A stretch of 64,000 bases of DNA from Aldehydirespirator sp965117015 (GCA_965117015.1 OZ220747.1:62001-126000), one strand, 5' to 3'; counted from the stretch's first letter, positions 50,902 to 63,665 are shown. The notes: generated by a model from the letters alone, not told the origin. A program made the numbers and translations.

Positions 50902-52100
50902 GGGGCCTCCGCCATGAGCGCGACCACCTTGTCGAGCACGGACCTCGCCGCCTCGCGTTTGGTGGTCAGGGGGACATGGTGGCGGGCACCGTCAGCGGTG
51001 AACATCACGATCTCGTTGGTGTCATGGCCGAAACCGACCTGCTCCTTGGAGACGTCATTGGCCACGATCACATCGAGGTTCTTGCTGCGCAGTTTGTCGA
51101 GCGCGTTGGCCTCAAGATCCTCGGTCTCCGCCGCGAAACCGACCAGCACCTGGCCGGGCGGCTTGGACGCGCCCAGCGACGCCAGGATGTCGTGGGTGGG
51201 CTCCAGTACCAGCGGGGGCACGCCCCGCCCCTTCTTGATCTTGGTGCCCGCGGGGTTCGCCGGGCGGAAGTCCGCCACCGCGGCAGCCATCACCACCGCG
51301 TCGGCACCGGGTGCCTCCAACTCGACGGCGGCCGCCATCTCTGCGGCCGTCTCCACCGCCACCACCCGAGCCGCGGCCGGCGCCCGATCGGGTTCCGTGG
51401 TGACGAGCACAACCTCGGCCCCGCGGGACGCGGCCTCATATGCGACTGCCGCGCCCTGCTTGCCCGACGAGCGATTGCCCACGTATCGCACTGCGTCTAT
51501 CGGCTCGCGGGTACCGCCCGAGGTGACCAGCACTCGCCGGCCGGCCAGATCCTGGGGGGTCAGCACCGCCTCGACCGCGGCCACGATCTCGGCCGGCTCG
51601 GCCATTCGGCCCGATCCGATGTCGCCGCCCGCGAGGGGACCCTCCACCGGGCCCACGATGGTTACGCCCCGCTCGGCCAGCACTGCCATGTTCTCCTGCA
51701 CCGACGGCTGCTCCCACATCTCGGTGTGCATGGCAGGAGCGACGATCACCGGCGCCCGGGTCGCCAGCAGGGTGGCGGTGAGAATGTCGCCGGAACGGCC
51801 CGTACGCAGATCCGAGATCAGCCGGGCCGTAGCGGGGCACACGACGACGGCGTCGGCTCGCTGCCCGAGATTGGTGTGAGGGATCGCCGAGGAAGGATCC
51901 TTCCACAGCGAAGTGACCGCCGGCTCCGACGCCAGGGCCGAGAATGTCGTCTCCCCCACCATCCGCAGTGCTCCCGCGGTGAGCACGGGAACGACATGGG
52001 CCCCGGCACCGACCAGCCTCCGGCACACCTCCGCCGCCTTGTAGGCCGCGATGCCGCCGGTCACGCCGAGCACGATGCGCCGGCCTCGCAGAGGGCTCAT
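50898..52100 (-). CDS. coaBC: Bifunctional phosphopantothenoylcysteine decarboxylase / phosphopantothenate-cysteine ligase
   Basis: A protein of 400 residues for coenzyme A synthesis. The N-terminal flavoprotein decarboxylase domain (VLGVTGGIAAYKAAEVCRRL, HTNLGQRADAVVVCPATA, APAMHTEMWEQP) is followed by the ligase domain from about residue 185 (RRVLVTSGGTREPIDAVRYV, then AAAVADFRP). ATG 52100 lies 10 bases after rpoZ; earlier codons lie inside rpoZ. Confidence 0.95.
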
Positions 52101-52110
52101 GGCGCGCCCG

Positions 52111-52512
52111 TCAGGCGCCGACGTCGCCGGCAGACTCGAAGGACTTCGCGGCAGCCAGACCAGGCTCCGGGTCGCTGACGTCCAGCAGGTGAGCACCCTC
52201 GGCGGAGCCCGCCTGTTCGGCCAGCAGTTCCGAAGCCTCCAAGGCCTCGGCCGCTTCGGCCTCGGGATCGACTTCGACCGCCTCGATCTTGCCGGCGGCG
52301 ACCTCCTCGAGGGCGATCGACAGCGGCTTGGACGACGTGGAGATCACCTGGGGAGGTACGGACGCTCCGATTCCACCGCCCAGTTGGCCCAGGTAATTGG
52401 TGATCTCGCGGCTTCTCATGGCAGCCAGAGTCACGAGCACGAACTTGGACTCTGTTCGGTCGAGAAGATCCTCGATGGCCGGGGTCATCATCGTGTCGTA
52501 GCCGTGGGCCAT
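52111..52512 (-). CDS. rpoZ: RNA polymerase omega subunit
   Basis: A protein of 133 residues. The omega core is at the N-terminus (MMTPAIEDLLDRTESKFVLV, MRSREITNYLGQLG, then PLSIALEEVAAGKIEA). It carries an acidic, alanine-rich C-terminal tail of about 50 residues beyond the usual core. A second ATG (MMTPAI) is possible. It sits between gmk and coaBC as in other actinobacteria. Confidence 0.92.
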   Translation of the reverse strand: MAHGYDTMMTPAIEDLLDRTESKFVLVTLAAMRSREITNYLGQLGGGIGASVPPQVISTSSKPLSIALEEVAAGKIEAVEVDPEAEAAEALEASELLAEQAGSAEGAHLLDVSDPEPGLAAAKSFESAGDVGA

Positions 52513-52606
52513 GGCGCGCTCCGCTGGATCAGGCGACTGGGGCGCTTCACGCTACCAGCCGCGACCGCGGTTGCGAACGATCGACCCAGCGGCGCGAGCC
52601 CCTGGT

Positions 52607-53179
52607 TCAGGGTTGCGAGCGGCGCCTCTCGCGGTCGGTGGCGATCAGGTTCTCGATGGCTCGAACAGCCCGGCTCACCTCGTCATTCACCACTATCTCG
52701 TAACCCATCTCCACGGCTTCAGCCCGCTCTGAAGCCGTCTTCTCCATTCGTCGGGCGACCGTCGCGGCGTCGTCACCCCGGTTCTCAAGGCGCTTTCGCT
52801 GGTGCTCGCGGCTGGGCGCGTCGACGAACACCAGCACGGCGTCGGGCACCAGCTCCCTCACCTGCCGTCCTCCGCGGACATCGATCTCGAGCAGCACGTC
52901 CGCTCCCTCGGGAGGGTCGGGAACCGGAGTGCCCTGGAGGTAGTCGAGAAACTCGACCCACTCCAGGAAGCCGCCCCGATCGACGGCGGCCTCGAACGTG
53001 GCGCGATCCACGAAGCGATAGGCCTCGGCCGGCTCTGCCGGCCGGCGAGGTCGGGTCGTCCAAGACCTGGACAACCACAGGCGCGGGTCGCGGGCAAGCA
53101 GCTGCTCGACGATCGTGCCCTTGCCTACGCCTCCCGGTCCGGAGACGATGACGACAGTTCGGCCCTCGAGGGAGGTCAC
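52607..53179 (-). CDS. gmk: Guanylate kinase
   Basis: A protein of 190 residues that phosphorylates GMP to GDP. The P-loop VIVSGPGGVGKGTIVEQL has GPGGVGKGT, and the GMP-binding part contains SRSWTTRPRRPAE and FLEWVEF. VLLEIDVRGGRQV and RKRLENRGDD follow. It lies between mihF and rpoZ. Confidence 0.95.
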   Translation of the reverse strand: MTSLEGRTVVIVSGPGGVGKGTIVEQLLARDPRLWLSRSWTTRPRRPAEPAEAYRFVDRATFEAAVDRGGFLEWVEFLDYLQGTPVPDPPEGADVLLEIDVRGGRQVRELVPDAVLVFVDAPSREHQRKRLENRGDDAATVARRMEKTASERAEAVEMGYEIVVNDEVSRAVRAIENLIATDRERRRSQP

Positions 53180-53207
53180 CCCCGCGAGGCTACCGACCCG
53201 CTACTAG

Positions 53208-53519
53208 TCAGCCGAAGGTGTCGAGTAGTTGGCTCCGCTGCCGGCTGCCGAGCCCGCGCAAGCGGCGGTTCTCGGAAATACCGATCCCCTCCATCGCCCT
53301 GCGGGCCTTCACCTTGCCCACGCCGGGCAGGGACTCGATCACAGCCAGAACCTTCATCTTGCCGACGGTGTCGTCGTCCAGCCGGCCGAGGAGGTCCGAG
53401 AGGGAGATGTCACCGGCCTTGAGCTGTCCGCGCAGCTCGGCCCGCTCGCGGCGGACCCTGGCCGCCTTGACCAGGGCCTCTCGCCTGACTTCATCGGAAA
53501 TGGAAAACGGTTGAGCCAT
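53208..53519 (-). CDS. mihF: Actinobacterial integration host factor MihF
   Basis: A protein of 103 residues: a nucleoid-associated protein with a helix-two-turn-helix DNA-binding region (VLAVIESLPGVGKVKARRAM). The N-terminal helix is rich in arginine (REALVKAARVRRERAELRGQL). The family is found in actinobacteria next to gmk and pyrF, as here, and is unrelated to proteobacterial IHF. Confidence 0.95.
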   Translation of the reverse strand: MAQPFSISDEVRREALVKAARVRRERAELRGQLKAGDISLSDLLGRLDDDTVGKMKVLAVIESLPGVGKVKARRAMEGIGISENRRLRGLGSRQRSQLLDTFG

Positions 53520-53611
53520 GGGCGGTGAGATTAGCCAATGTGACGCGGATTTGCCACCATTTCATCGAATTGGGGCTGATCGGTGTATGCGAATCGGCCG
53601 GTCCAAGAGTC

Positions 53612-54337
53612 TCACTGCTGGAGGCTGCGGTGCAGGCGCTCGGCGGCCTCCAGGGGATCGGCGGCCCTGGTCACCGGCCTGCCGACAACCAGCAAGTCTG
53701 CGCCGGCGGCCAGCGCCTGGACCGGTGAGGCCACCCGCCGCTGGTCGTCCACCGAGTCGCCGGCTAGCCGGATGCCGGGAACGGCCCGGAGGAGTTCGGG
53801 CCGGACATGGCGGGTTGCGGTCAGGTCTGGGGCGGCGCAGACCACGCCCGCGCAGCCGGCCTCGAATGCCATCTCCATGCGCTGGGCGACCAGGTCGCGG
53901 GTGGCGGCGACCTGGGCTTCGCTGGTCAGCACCGTCACGGCCAGCACACCCGCAGGGCGGGTCGCGCCGGCGGCCAGACCCTCGGCTGCGGCCCGCAGCA
54001 TCTCGACGCCACCGGCGGCATGCACCGTCAGGTACGAGACACCCAACTCTCCGACCACCCGGGCCGCCCGGTTCACGGTGTTGGGGATGTCGTGGAGCTT
54101 GAGATCGCAGAACACGTCATATCCGAGGTCGATCATGGCTCCTATAGCCTCAGGGCCCGCCGCGGTGTAGAGCTCCAACCCGATCTTGGCGACCCGGAAA
54201 TGCCCGGCGAGAGAGCGGGCAAGGCGGGAGGCTGCGACCAGGTCGTCGACGTCGAGCGCCAGAGCGAGGCGGTCGCGGACCGGCCCCACGTGGGAGGCGC
54301 CTCCACCGCTCGTGGAGGCAGACATCGCTTCATCCAT
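53612..54337 (-). CDS. pyrF: Orotidine 5'-phosphate decarboxylase
   Basis: A protein of 241 residues that converts OMP to UMP. It has LALDVDDLVAASRLA, the catalytic lysine/aspartate motif VFCDLKLHDIPNTV near residue 75, and PGIRLAGDSVDDQRRVASP near the end. The start overlaps the pyrD stop by 8 bases. Confidence 0.95.
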   Translation of the reverse strand: MDEAMSASTSGGGASHVGPVRDRLALALDVDDLVAASRLARSLAGHFRVAKIGLELYTAAGPEAIGAMIDLGYDVFCDLKLHDIPNTVNRAARVVGELGVSYLTVHAAGGVEMLRAAAEGLAAGATRPAGVLAVTVLTSEAQVAATRDLVAQRMEMAFEAGCAGVVCAAPDLTATRHVRPELLRAVPGIRLAGDSVDDQRRVASPVQALAAGADLLVVGRPVTRAADPLEAAERLHRSLQQ

Positions 54338-55253
54338 GGGCTGCTCCGATCAGCTCGTCCATCCGTTGTGCCCCCGCTTGCCGGCACCACTCCCGAAGTT
54401 CGGCAAGAACCCGCCAAGGGGCTCGGGGATCGGCGAAGATCGCCGTGCCCACCTGCACCGCCGACGCGCCGGCCTGCAGCATCTCGACGGCGTCGGCGCC
54501 GCGGGCTACCCCGCCGACGCCGACGATGGGCACTTCCGGCAAAGCTTCGCACACGTCGTAGACGGCTCGCACCGCCACCGGGTGCAGAGCCGTTCCGCTG
54601 ACGCCGCCGCGGCGCCCTCCGAGGGCGGGCCGCCGCTTGTCGATGTCGATGACCATCCCGGCCAGCGTGTTGGTGAGGACGACCGCTTCGGCCCCACCGT
54701 TCACCGCAGCCTCGGCCACCGCGACCAGCTCGTGCGTGTTGGGGCTCAGCTTGGCCCAGCGCGGCCGACCGCAGCCGGCCGTCGCGGCCAGCGCCGCGGT
54801 GGTCGCTTCGACGGAGTGCGCGAACATGCGCATCCCGTCCTCGGTGTTGGGGCACGACACGTTCACCTCGACCGCTACCACCTGCGGCGGAGCCTCGGCC
54901 AGCGAATCGGCGGCCCGGCGGTACCCCTCGACGGTGTCGCCCCAGATGCTGGCCACCACATCGGCACCCTCATCGATGAGAGCGGGCAAGTCCTCCTCGA
55001 GCCAAGACTCGGTGCCCGGCCCCTGTAGCCCCACGCTGTTGATCATCCCCGCCGCGTTGTCGCGCAGCGGATGCAGCCGGGGCGCCGGATTGCCCGGCCA
55101 GGGCGTGTCGCTCAGAGACTTGACCACTACGGCCCCCAGATCGCCGAGCCGGCCGTAGGGAGCCAGCTCAGCTCCATGTCCCGACGCGCCGGAGGCAGTC
55201 ATCACCGGGGCCCGCAGCACCACGCTGCCGACGCTTGTCGTCAGGTTGGTCAC
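54330..55253 (-). CDS. pyrD: Dihydroorotate dehydrogenase, class 1 (PyrD-type)
   Basis: A soluble FMN enzyme of 307 residues. It has PVMTASGASGHG and the class 1 catalytic cysteine in VEVNVSCPNTEDG, where class 2 enzymes have serine. FMN-binding parts are VVLTNTLAGMVIDI and VGVGGVARGADAVEML. The sequence resembles the class 1B catalytic subunit, which normally pairs with PyrK, yet no pyrK lies beside it. The GTG start is 23 bases after carB. Confidence 0.93.
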   Translation of the reverse strand: MTNLTTSVGSVVLRAPVMTASGASGHGAELAPYGRLGDLGAVVVKSLSDTPWPGNPAPRLHPLRDNAAGMINSVGLQGPGTESWLEEDLPALIDEGADVVASIWGDTVEGYRRAADSLAEAPPQVVAVEVNVSCPNTEDGMRMFAHSVEATTAALAATAGCGRPRWAKLSPNTHELVAVAEAAVNGGAEAVVLTNTLAGMVIDIDKRRPALGGRRGGVSGTALHPVAVRAVYDVCEALPEVPIVGVGGVARGADAVEMLQAGASAVQVGTAIFADPRAPWRVLAELREWCRQAGAQRMDELIGAAHG

Positions 55254-55276
55254 GGCGCGAGCTCGCTCCTAGTCAT

Positions 55277-58625
<3,349 letters not shown>

Positions 58626-58639
<14 letters not shown>

Positions 58640-59717
58640 GGCGGCGATCCATCATCTTGGCGAAGGTGGCGAAGTGGTGGCGTGCGTCATGCGGACCGGG
58701 ACCGGCCTCCGGGTGGTACTGCACACCGAAGGCGTCGGCGCCGTCGACGGAGAGTCCCTCCAGGGCGCTGTCGTTGAGGCAGACGTGGGTCTCCGTCACG
58801 CCCGGCACCGATCCCGCCTCGACCGCGAAGTTGTGGTTCTGACTGGTGATCTCGATGCGTCCGCTGGCGGTGCACCGAACGGGCACGTTGCCGCCGTGAT
58901 GGCCGAAGCGCATCTTGAAGGTGCGCCCGCCGAGGGCCAGGGCGAGCAGCTGATGTCCGAGGCAGATCCCGAAGACGGGAACCGTGCCCACAAGACCGCG
59001 CAGCGCCTCGATGGCAGGCCCGGCCAGCTCGGGGTCACCCGGCCCGTTGCTGAAGAACACACCGTCGGGTCGGCGAGCAAGCACCTCGTCCGCGGGAGTG
59101 TGCGCCGGCACCACGGTCACGGTGGCCAGCTCGCCCAGGCAGCTCAGGATGGTGGACTTGATGCCCAGGTCGTAGGCCACAACCCGGCGCGGACCCGACC
59201 CCGCGACGTAGGGCTCGACGGTGGTGACCTCGCCGACGAGATCCACGCCGCTGGTTCCGGGCTCGGCTCGGGCCGCGGCGAGCAGGGTCGCCTCGTCTGC
59301 CGTGCCGAAGGCACCGGGCATGGCGCCCGCATCGCGGATGTGGCGGGTGAGGCGGCGGGTGTCGATGCCGGTGATGCCGCCAATGCCGTGGCGGCGCAGG
59401 AAGTCGTCCAGACTGCCGGTTGCCCGCCAGTTGCTGTAGCGGCGGGCCAGATCCCGCACTATCACGCCCCGGCAGTGGGGCCGCGCCGCTTCCGAGTCGG
59501 CGTCGTTGGTGCCGTAGTTGCCGATGTGGGGATAGGTGAAGGTGATGATCTGGCCCGCGTAGGACGGATCCGAGATCACCTCCTGATACCCGCTCATCAC
59601 CGTGTTGAAGACGACCTCGCCGGAGGCGACGGCCGCGGGGGCCCCTATCGCCTCACCCTCGAACACTTCCCCGTCGCACAGCACCAGCAGAGCGGGCATG
59701 GGCTCCGGTGCGGTCAT
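58626..59717 (-). CDS. carA: Carbamoyl-phosphate synthase small subunit
   Basis: A protein of 363 residues: the glutamine amidotransferase that feeds ammonia to CarB. The N-terminal domain has VVFNTVMSGYQEVISDPSYAGQ (in two parts). The class I glutaminase domain has the nucleophile cysteine in FGICLGHQLLALALGG and the His/Glu pair in GVQYHPEAGPGP. ATG 59717 overlaps the pyrC stop as ATGA. Confidence 0.96.
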
Positions 59718-61042
59718 CGCTGCGGCTCGCCGTCGATCACCACCGGCTCGGCGGCCAGCAGGGTGTGGCGGACCCGTCCCCGAAGCTCCCGTCCCTCGTA
59801 GGGGGTGTTGCGGCTCGGGCTGGCCATGGCGGCCCCCGAGACCGTCCAGACCTCCTGCGGGTCGATGACGCACAGGTTGGCGGGCTCGCCGGGCGCGATC
59901 GGTCGACCGTGACGGTCGTCGATGCCGGCGACGGCTGCGGGCTGCCAGGCCATCAGGGCCAGCACCCGCTCGATGGGCAGGTCCAGTTCGGTCAGTGCCA
60001 GAGCCAGCGCCGTCTCGAGTCCCAGCATTCCCGGGGGGGCCGCGTCGAAGGGCCTCTCCTTGTCGGTGCTGGTATGGGGAGCGTGGTCGGTGGCGATGGC
60101 GTCGATGGTGCCATCGGCCAGTCCGGCCCGGACCGCGTCCACGTCGGCGTCGGTGCGCAGCGGTGGGTGGACCTTGAAGACGGTGTCGTAGCCGGCGCAG
60201 CAAGCATCGGTGAGGGTGAAGTGGTGGGGAGCGGCCTCGGCCGTCACCGGCAGTCCGGCCTCCTTGGCCGCTCGCACCATGGCCACCGATCCGGCCGTCG
60301 ACAGGTGTTGGAAGTGCACCCTCGACCCGGTGAGCCGTGACAGGGCGATGTCGCGCATCACCATCAGCTCCTCGCCCTCGGAGGGCTGGCCGCCCAGACC
60401 CAGGCGGCTGGACCACTCGCCTTCATGCATGGATCCCCCGGCGGTGAGCTCGTCCACTTCGCAGTGCTGGGCCAGAACCACCCGGTAGCCGCCGCTGAGA
60501 TGGTCGAGCCCGGCCGCGTACTCGAGGGCGCGTCTCATCACCCGGGCGTCCTGCACGCCCGCGCCGTCGTCGGTGAAGATCCGCACTCCCAGCCGCACCA
60601 GCTCGGCCATCGGCACCAGGTCGACGCCCCGGCGACCCACGGTGATGGCCGCCGAGGGGTACACGTCGCAGCACGCCCCGGCGCTGAGGTCCTGCACCTC
60701 CCGGACCACCGCCGCGCAGTCGATGGGCGGATCGGTGTTGGGCATCGCGACCATGGCGGTGAATCCGCCCAGGGCGGCGCCGCGGGCGCCGGTCTCGACG
60801 GTCTCAGCGTCCTCCCGGCCGGGCTGGCGCAGATGGACGTGCAGGTCGACGAGCCCGGGAGTCACCACGCAGCCGGATGCGTCCAGCGTGCGGTCGCCGT
60901 CGGTGCCGGCGGGATCGACCGCGACCACCCGTCCGTCCCCGACCAGCACGTCGGCGCGCCGGCTGCCTCCGGAGTCCACCACGGTCCCGCCCCTTATGGC
61001 GACGGTGCCCTGAGCGGGCACGGCGGCCAGCCTGGCGCTCAC
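59714..61042 (-). CDS. pyrC: Dihydroorotase
   Basis: An amidohydrolase of 442 residues that cyclises carbamoyl aspartate. Metal ligands are in GLVDLHVHLRQPGRED and AIATDHAPHT, with MLGLETALALALTEL after. It is the type I form usual for pyrB-pyrC operons. The GTG start overlaps the pyrB stop as GTGA. Confidence 0.95.
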   Translation of the reverse strand: MSARLAAVPAQGTVAIRGGTVVDSGGSRRADVLVGDGRVVAVDPAGTDGDRTLDASGCVVTPGLVDLHVHLRQPGREDAETVETGARGAALGGFTAMVAMPNTDPPIDCAAVVREVQDLSAGACCDVYPSAAITVGRRGVDLVPMAELVRLGVRIFTDDGAGVQDARVMRRALEYAAGLDHLSGGYRVVLAQHCEVDELTAGGSMHEGEWSSRLGLGGQPSEGEELMVMRDIALSRLTGSRVHFQHLSTAGSVAMVRAAKEAGLPVTAEAAPHHFTLTDACCAGYDTVFKVHPPLRTDADVDAVRAGLADGTIDAIATDHAPHTSTDKERPFDAAPPGMLGLETALALALTELDLPIERVLALMAWQPAAVAGIDDRHGRPIAPGEPANLCVIDPQEVWTVSGAAMASPSRNTPYEGRELRGRVRHTLLAAEPVVIDGEPQR

Positions 61043-62004
61043 GCGGCCATCATCCTGGAGCCCTCGGCCAAGTCCATGCCCGAGCCGAGCAGCAGGAACA
61101 AGACCGCCATGCGGACCGCCACCCCGTTGGCGACCTGCTCGGTGATCACCGCATTGGGCCGGTCGGCGACGTCCCCGTCGATCTCCACGCCGCGGTTCAA
61201 GGGTCCCGGGTGCATGATCAGGGCACCCTCTCTGAGCCGGTCGGCCCGGGCCGCGTCGAGGCCGTACTCGGCCCGGAACTCGCGTAGCGACGGAACGGAC
61301 GCGCCGGCCTCGCGCTCCAGCTGCATCCTCAGCAGGTAGCAGATGTCGATCTCGCCGAGGACGGAGTCGAAGTCATGGGTGACGGTGACAGGCCAGCCTT
61401 CGAGGCTGGACGGCAGCAGAGGTCCGGGCGCGACCAGGGTGACCTCGGCACCCATTGCCGTGAAGGCGAGCACATCGGAGCGGGCCACCCGCGAGTGGAG
61501 GATGTCGCCCACGATGGCCACCCGGGCGCCGTCGAGGCTCCCCAGGCGGGTGCGGGCGGTGTACAAATCGAGCAGCGCCTGGGTGGGATGCTCGTGACGG
61601 CCGTCGCCGGCATTGATGACCGAGGCGTCGATCCATTCGGCCACCCGGTGGGGCACCCCCGCGCACGAGTGCCGCACCACGATCGCGTCGATGCCCATCG
61701 CCCCGATCGTCTGCACTGTGTCCCGCACCGACTCACCCTTGTTGACCGAGGAGGACCCCACGGAGAAGTTCACCGTGTCGGCGGACAGCTGCTTGGCCGC
61801 GGCCTCGAACGACAGCCGGGTGCGGGTGCTGTCCTCGTAGAACAGCCACACCACCGTCTTGCCCCGCAGGGCCGGCACTCTGGGGATGCGGCGCTGGCTC
61901 ACTTCGGCGAACGAGTCGGTGAGGTCGAGCACGCGTTCCAGGTCCGGACGGTCCAGGTCCTCGATCGACAGCAGGTGGCGGCGCGCCGCGTCGGTTGGCA
62001 TCAC
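61039..62004 (-). CDS. pyrB: Aspartate carbamoyltransferase, catalytic subunit
   Basis: A protein of 321 residues. The carbamoyl-phosphate loop is EDSTRTRLSFEAAAKQL, and HPTQALLDLYT and MHPGPLNRGVEID mark the aspartate site. It condenses carbamoyl phosphate and aspartate. No pyrI regulatory subunit is present. It starts 34 bases after pyrR. Confidence 0.96.
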   Translation of the reverse strand: MMPTDAARRHLLSIEDLDRPDLERVLDLTDSFAEVSQRRIPRVPALRGKTVVWLFYEDSTRTRLSFEAAAKQLSADTVNFSVGSSSVNKGESVRDTVQTIGAMGIDAIVVRHSCAGVPHRVAEWIDASVINAGDGRHEHPTQALLDLYTARTRLGSLDGARVAIVGDILHSRVARSDVLAFTAMGAEVTLVAPGPLLPSSLEGWPVTVTHDFDSVLGEIDICYLLRMQLEREAGASVPSLREFRAEYGLDAARADRLREGALIMHPGPLNRGVEIDGDVADRPNAVITEQVANGVAVRMAVLFLLLGSGMDLAEGSRMMAA

Positions 62005-62038
62005 TCCAGCTCCGCTCTGTGCATCACACCTATGTCCA

Positions 62039-62605
62039 TCACTCCAGTTCTCCTATGTGAACTCCGTCGGACTGCACGTCCACCATCTCGTCGCGGCTGG
62101 TCGGGAGGTTCTTGCCCACGTAGTCGGGACGGATGGGCAGCTCCCGGTGGCCGCGGTCCACCATCACCGCCAGCTGCACCGCGCTGGGCCGACCCCAGGT
62201 GTGCAGGGCGTCGAGGGCAGCCCGCACGGTGCGACCGGTGAACAGGACGTCATCGACCAGCACCACGGTCTGCTGGTCGAGGTTGATCGGAATGTGAGTC
62301 TCAGCCTGGGGCAGTACGGGTCGCAGGCCGATGTCGTCGCGGTGCAGGGCCACATCGAGGGTGCCGACCGGCACCGCGGAGCCCTCGATCTCGCTCAGGG
62401 TGGCCGCGATGCTGCGGGCGATGGGAACACCGCCGGTCTGGAGCCCGATGACGACCAGGCTCTCGGTTCCGTGGTTGCGCTCGATCACCTCGTGGGTCAT
62501 CCGGCGGATGGCGCGGTCCACGTCGTCGGCGTTCATAACCTGGCTGCGTGACCGGAACGTGCCGCTGGCGTGGGGCACCGTGAAGCGGCGTTCTCTGTCA
62601 GCCAT
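62039..62605 (-). CDS. pyrR: Bifunctional pyr operon regulator / uracil phosphoribosyltransferase
   Basis: A protein of 188 residues. The PRPP-binding motif VVLVDDVLFTGRTVRAALDA lies near residue 100. PyrR binds pyr mRNA in response to UMP and also has uracil phosphoribosyltransferase activity. It is the first gene of the operon. A ribosome binding site GGGGAGG (complement of 62611-62617) precedes the ATG, immediately after a PyrR-binding-loop-like hairpin. Confidence 0.95.
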   Translation of the reverse strand: MADRERRFTVPHASGTFRSRSQVMNADDVDRAIRRMTHEVIERNHGTESLVVIGLQTGGVPIARSIAATLSEIEGSAVPVGTLDVALHRDDIGLRPVLPQAETHIPINLDQQTVVLVDDVLFTGRTVRAALDALHTWGRPSAVQLAVMVDRGHRELPIRPDYVGKNLPTSRDEMVDVQSDGVHIGELE

Positions 62606-62620
62606 GTTGTCCTCCCCGTT

Positions 62621-62638
62621 CGGGCCTCACGGGACCCG
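62621..62638 (-). promoter_or_regulatory. Candidate PyrR-binding loop at the pyrR ribosome binding site
   Basis: On the minus strand a CGGG/CCCG stem encloses TCCCGTGAGG, fitting the PyrR recognition pattern TCCNGNGAGG. It ends 3 bases before the GGGGAGG ribosome binding site. PyrR bound here would hinder translation, as described for mycobacterial pyr leaders. No attenuator terminator is seen. Confidence 0.65.
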
Positions 62639-62661
62639 TTTCACGGTCGGACGGCGACGGT

Positions 62662-62679
62662 ATCACCGGCTCCGGTGAT
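62662..62679. promoter_or_regulatory. Dyad upstream of the pyr operon
   Basis: ATCACCGG-CT-CCGGTGAT is a perfect 8-bp inverted repeat between the divergent pyrR and binding-protein genes. It could be an operator or a leader hairpin of the pyr transcript. Confidence 0.4.
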
Positions 62680-62796
62680 CCGCGCGCATGCCGCGAACGT
62701 GCTCTGTGACGTGTGGTTTTGTCGCAACACCGGTGCGATCAGGGCGCGTCGGCGAGGTCGCCCGTCAACGGACGCGGTCGGCTAAGCCTGTTGATG

Positions 62797-62802
62797 TATC
62801 GT
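62797..62802 (+). promoter_or_regulatory. Candidate -10 box for a leaderless transcript
   Basis: TATCGT ends 6 bases before the ATG at 62809, and there is no ribosome binding site in front of that ATG. This spacing places the transcription start at or next to the ATG, so a leaderless mRNA is likely. No convincing -35 box. Confidence 0.4.
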
Positions 62803-62808
62803 CACGCC

Positions 62809-63633
62809 ATGCTCCCCCCGATGCGCTCGCTCAGGGCGCTTCTCCTGGCGGCGCTCGTGCCCCTGCTGGCCGCGTGCAGCGGAGCGGACACGGTGACCGG
62901 AGGGGACACGGTGACCGGAGCGGACACGGTGACCCAGACGGAAACGGTCATCGGAGCTGACGCGGTGACGATCGCCACCGTCGGCTCATACCATCCCTTC
63001 GACTTCATCAACGACGAGGGCGAGTTGGACGGCCTCGAGCCCGAGCTGGGCGACGAACTGTGCCGGCGCGCCGGTCTCGAGTGCGAGTGGGTCGTCAACG
63101 AGTGGGCGGACATGATCCCCGATCTCGTGGCCGGAGAGTTCGACGCGATCTTTTCGGGCATGAGCATCACGGCCAAGCGAGAGGAGTTGATCGACTTCAC
63201 CGAGGCGTACTACCCGCCGACCCCCTCGGTGTATGTGGCCAAAGCCGGCGCCGGCGACGAAGCCGTCGAGGGCACCATCGGCGCGGCGCCGAACACCATC
63301 TACTCGGACTACTTCGCCGAGTTGGATAGGCCTGTCGTGCTGCTCGACGGGGACTCAACCAGCCTGAACACCATCAATGCGGTGCTGGCCGGCACGGTGG
63401 ACGCCGTCCTCGTGGACCACGGCTACGCCGTCGAGTCGCTTGCGGAGCATGAGGGCCGGCTGGAGATCGTCGGCCCATCAGTGTTGCTGGACAGGGGCCT
63501 CGGCATCGGCGTCCGCAAGGGCAGCGAGCTGAAACCCAAGCTCGACGAGGCCCTGGCGTCGATGAAGGCCGACGGCAGCGTGAACACCCTCATCCTCAAG
63601 TGGGTGGGCCCCGACGCATCAACGTTCGAGTAG
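62809..63633 (+). CDS. Polar amino-acid-type ABC substrate-binding lipoprotein (family 3)
   Basis: About 274 residues. The signal peptide (MRSLRALLLAALVPLLAAC) ends in a lipobox LLAAC. A linker of imperfect GADTVT repeats (about residues 25-50) follows, then a family 3 binding domain: GSYHPFDFINDEGELDGLEP, DAIFSGMSITAKREELIDF and GIGVRKGSELKP near the end. Starts at 62794 or 62821 are possible. No permease or ATPase genes adjoin it, so it may be an orphan receptor or serve a transporter elsewhere. Confidence 0.85.
   Translation: MLPPMRSLRALLLAALVPLLAACSGADTVTGGDTVTGADTVTQTETVIGADAVTIATVGSYHPFDFINDEGELDGLEPELGDELCRRAGLECEWVVNEWADMIPDLVAGEFDAIFSGMSITAKREELIDFTEAYYPPTPSVYVAKAGAGDEAVEGTIGAAPNTIYSDYFAELDRPVVLLDGDSTSLNTINAVLAGTVDAVLVDHGYAVESLAEHEGRLEIVGPSVLLDRGLGIGVRKGSELKPKLDEALASMKADGSVNTLILKWVGPDASTFE
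62879..62969 (+). repeat. 18-bp imperfect tandem repeats in the lipoprotein linker
   Basis: About five units of the GGAGCGGACACGGTGACC type, the first three nearly identical and the rest decayed. They encode (GADTVT)n just after the lipid-anchored cysteine. Confidence 0.85.
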
Positions 63634-63665
63634 CCAAGGCTGCCAGGCGACGGCAAGGAACCTCT

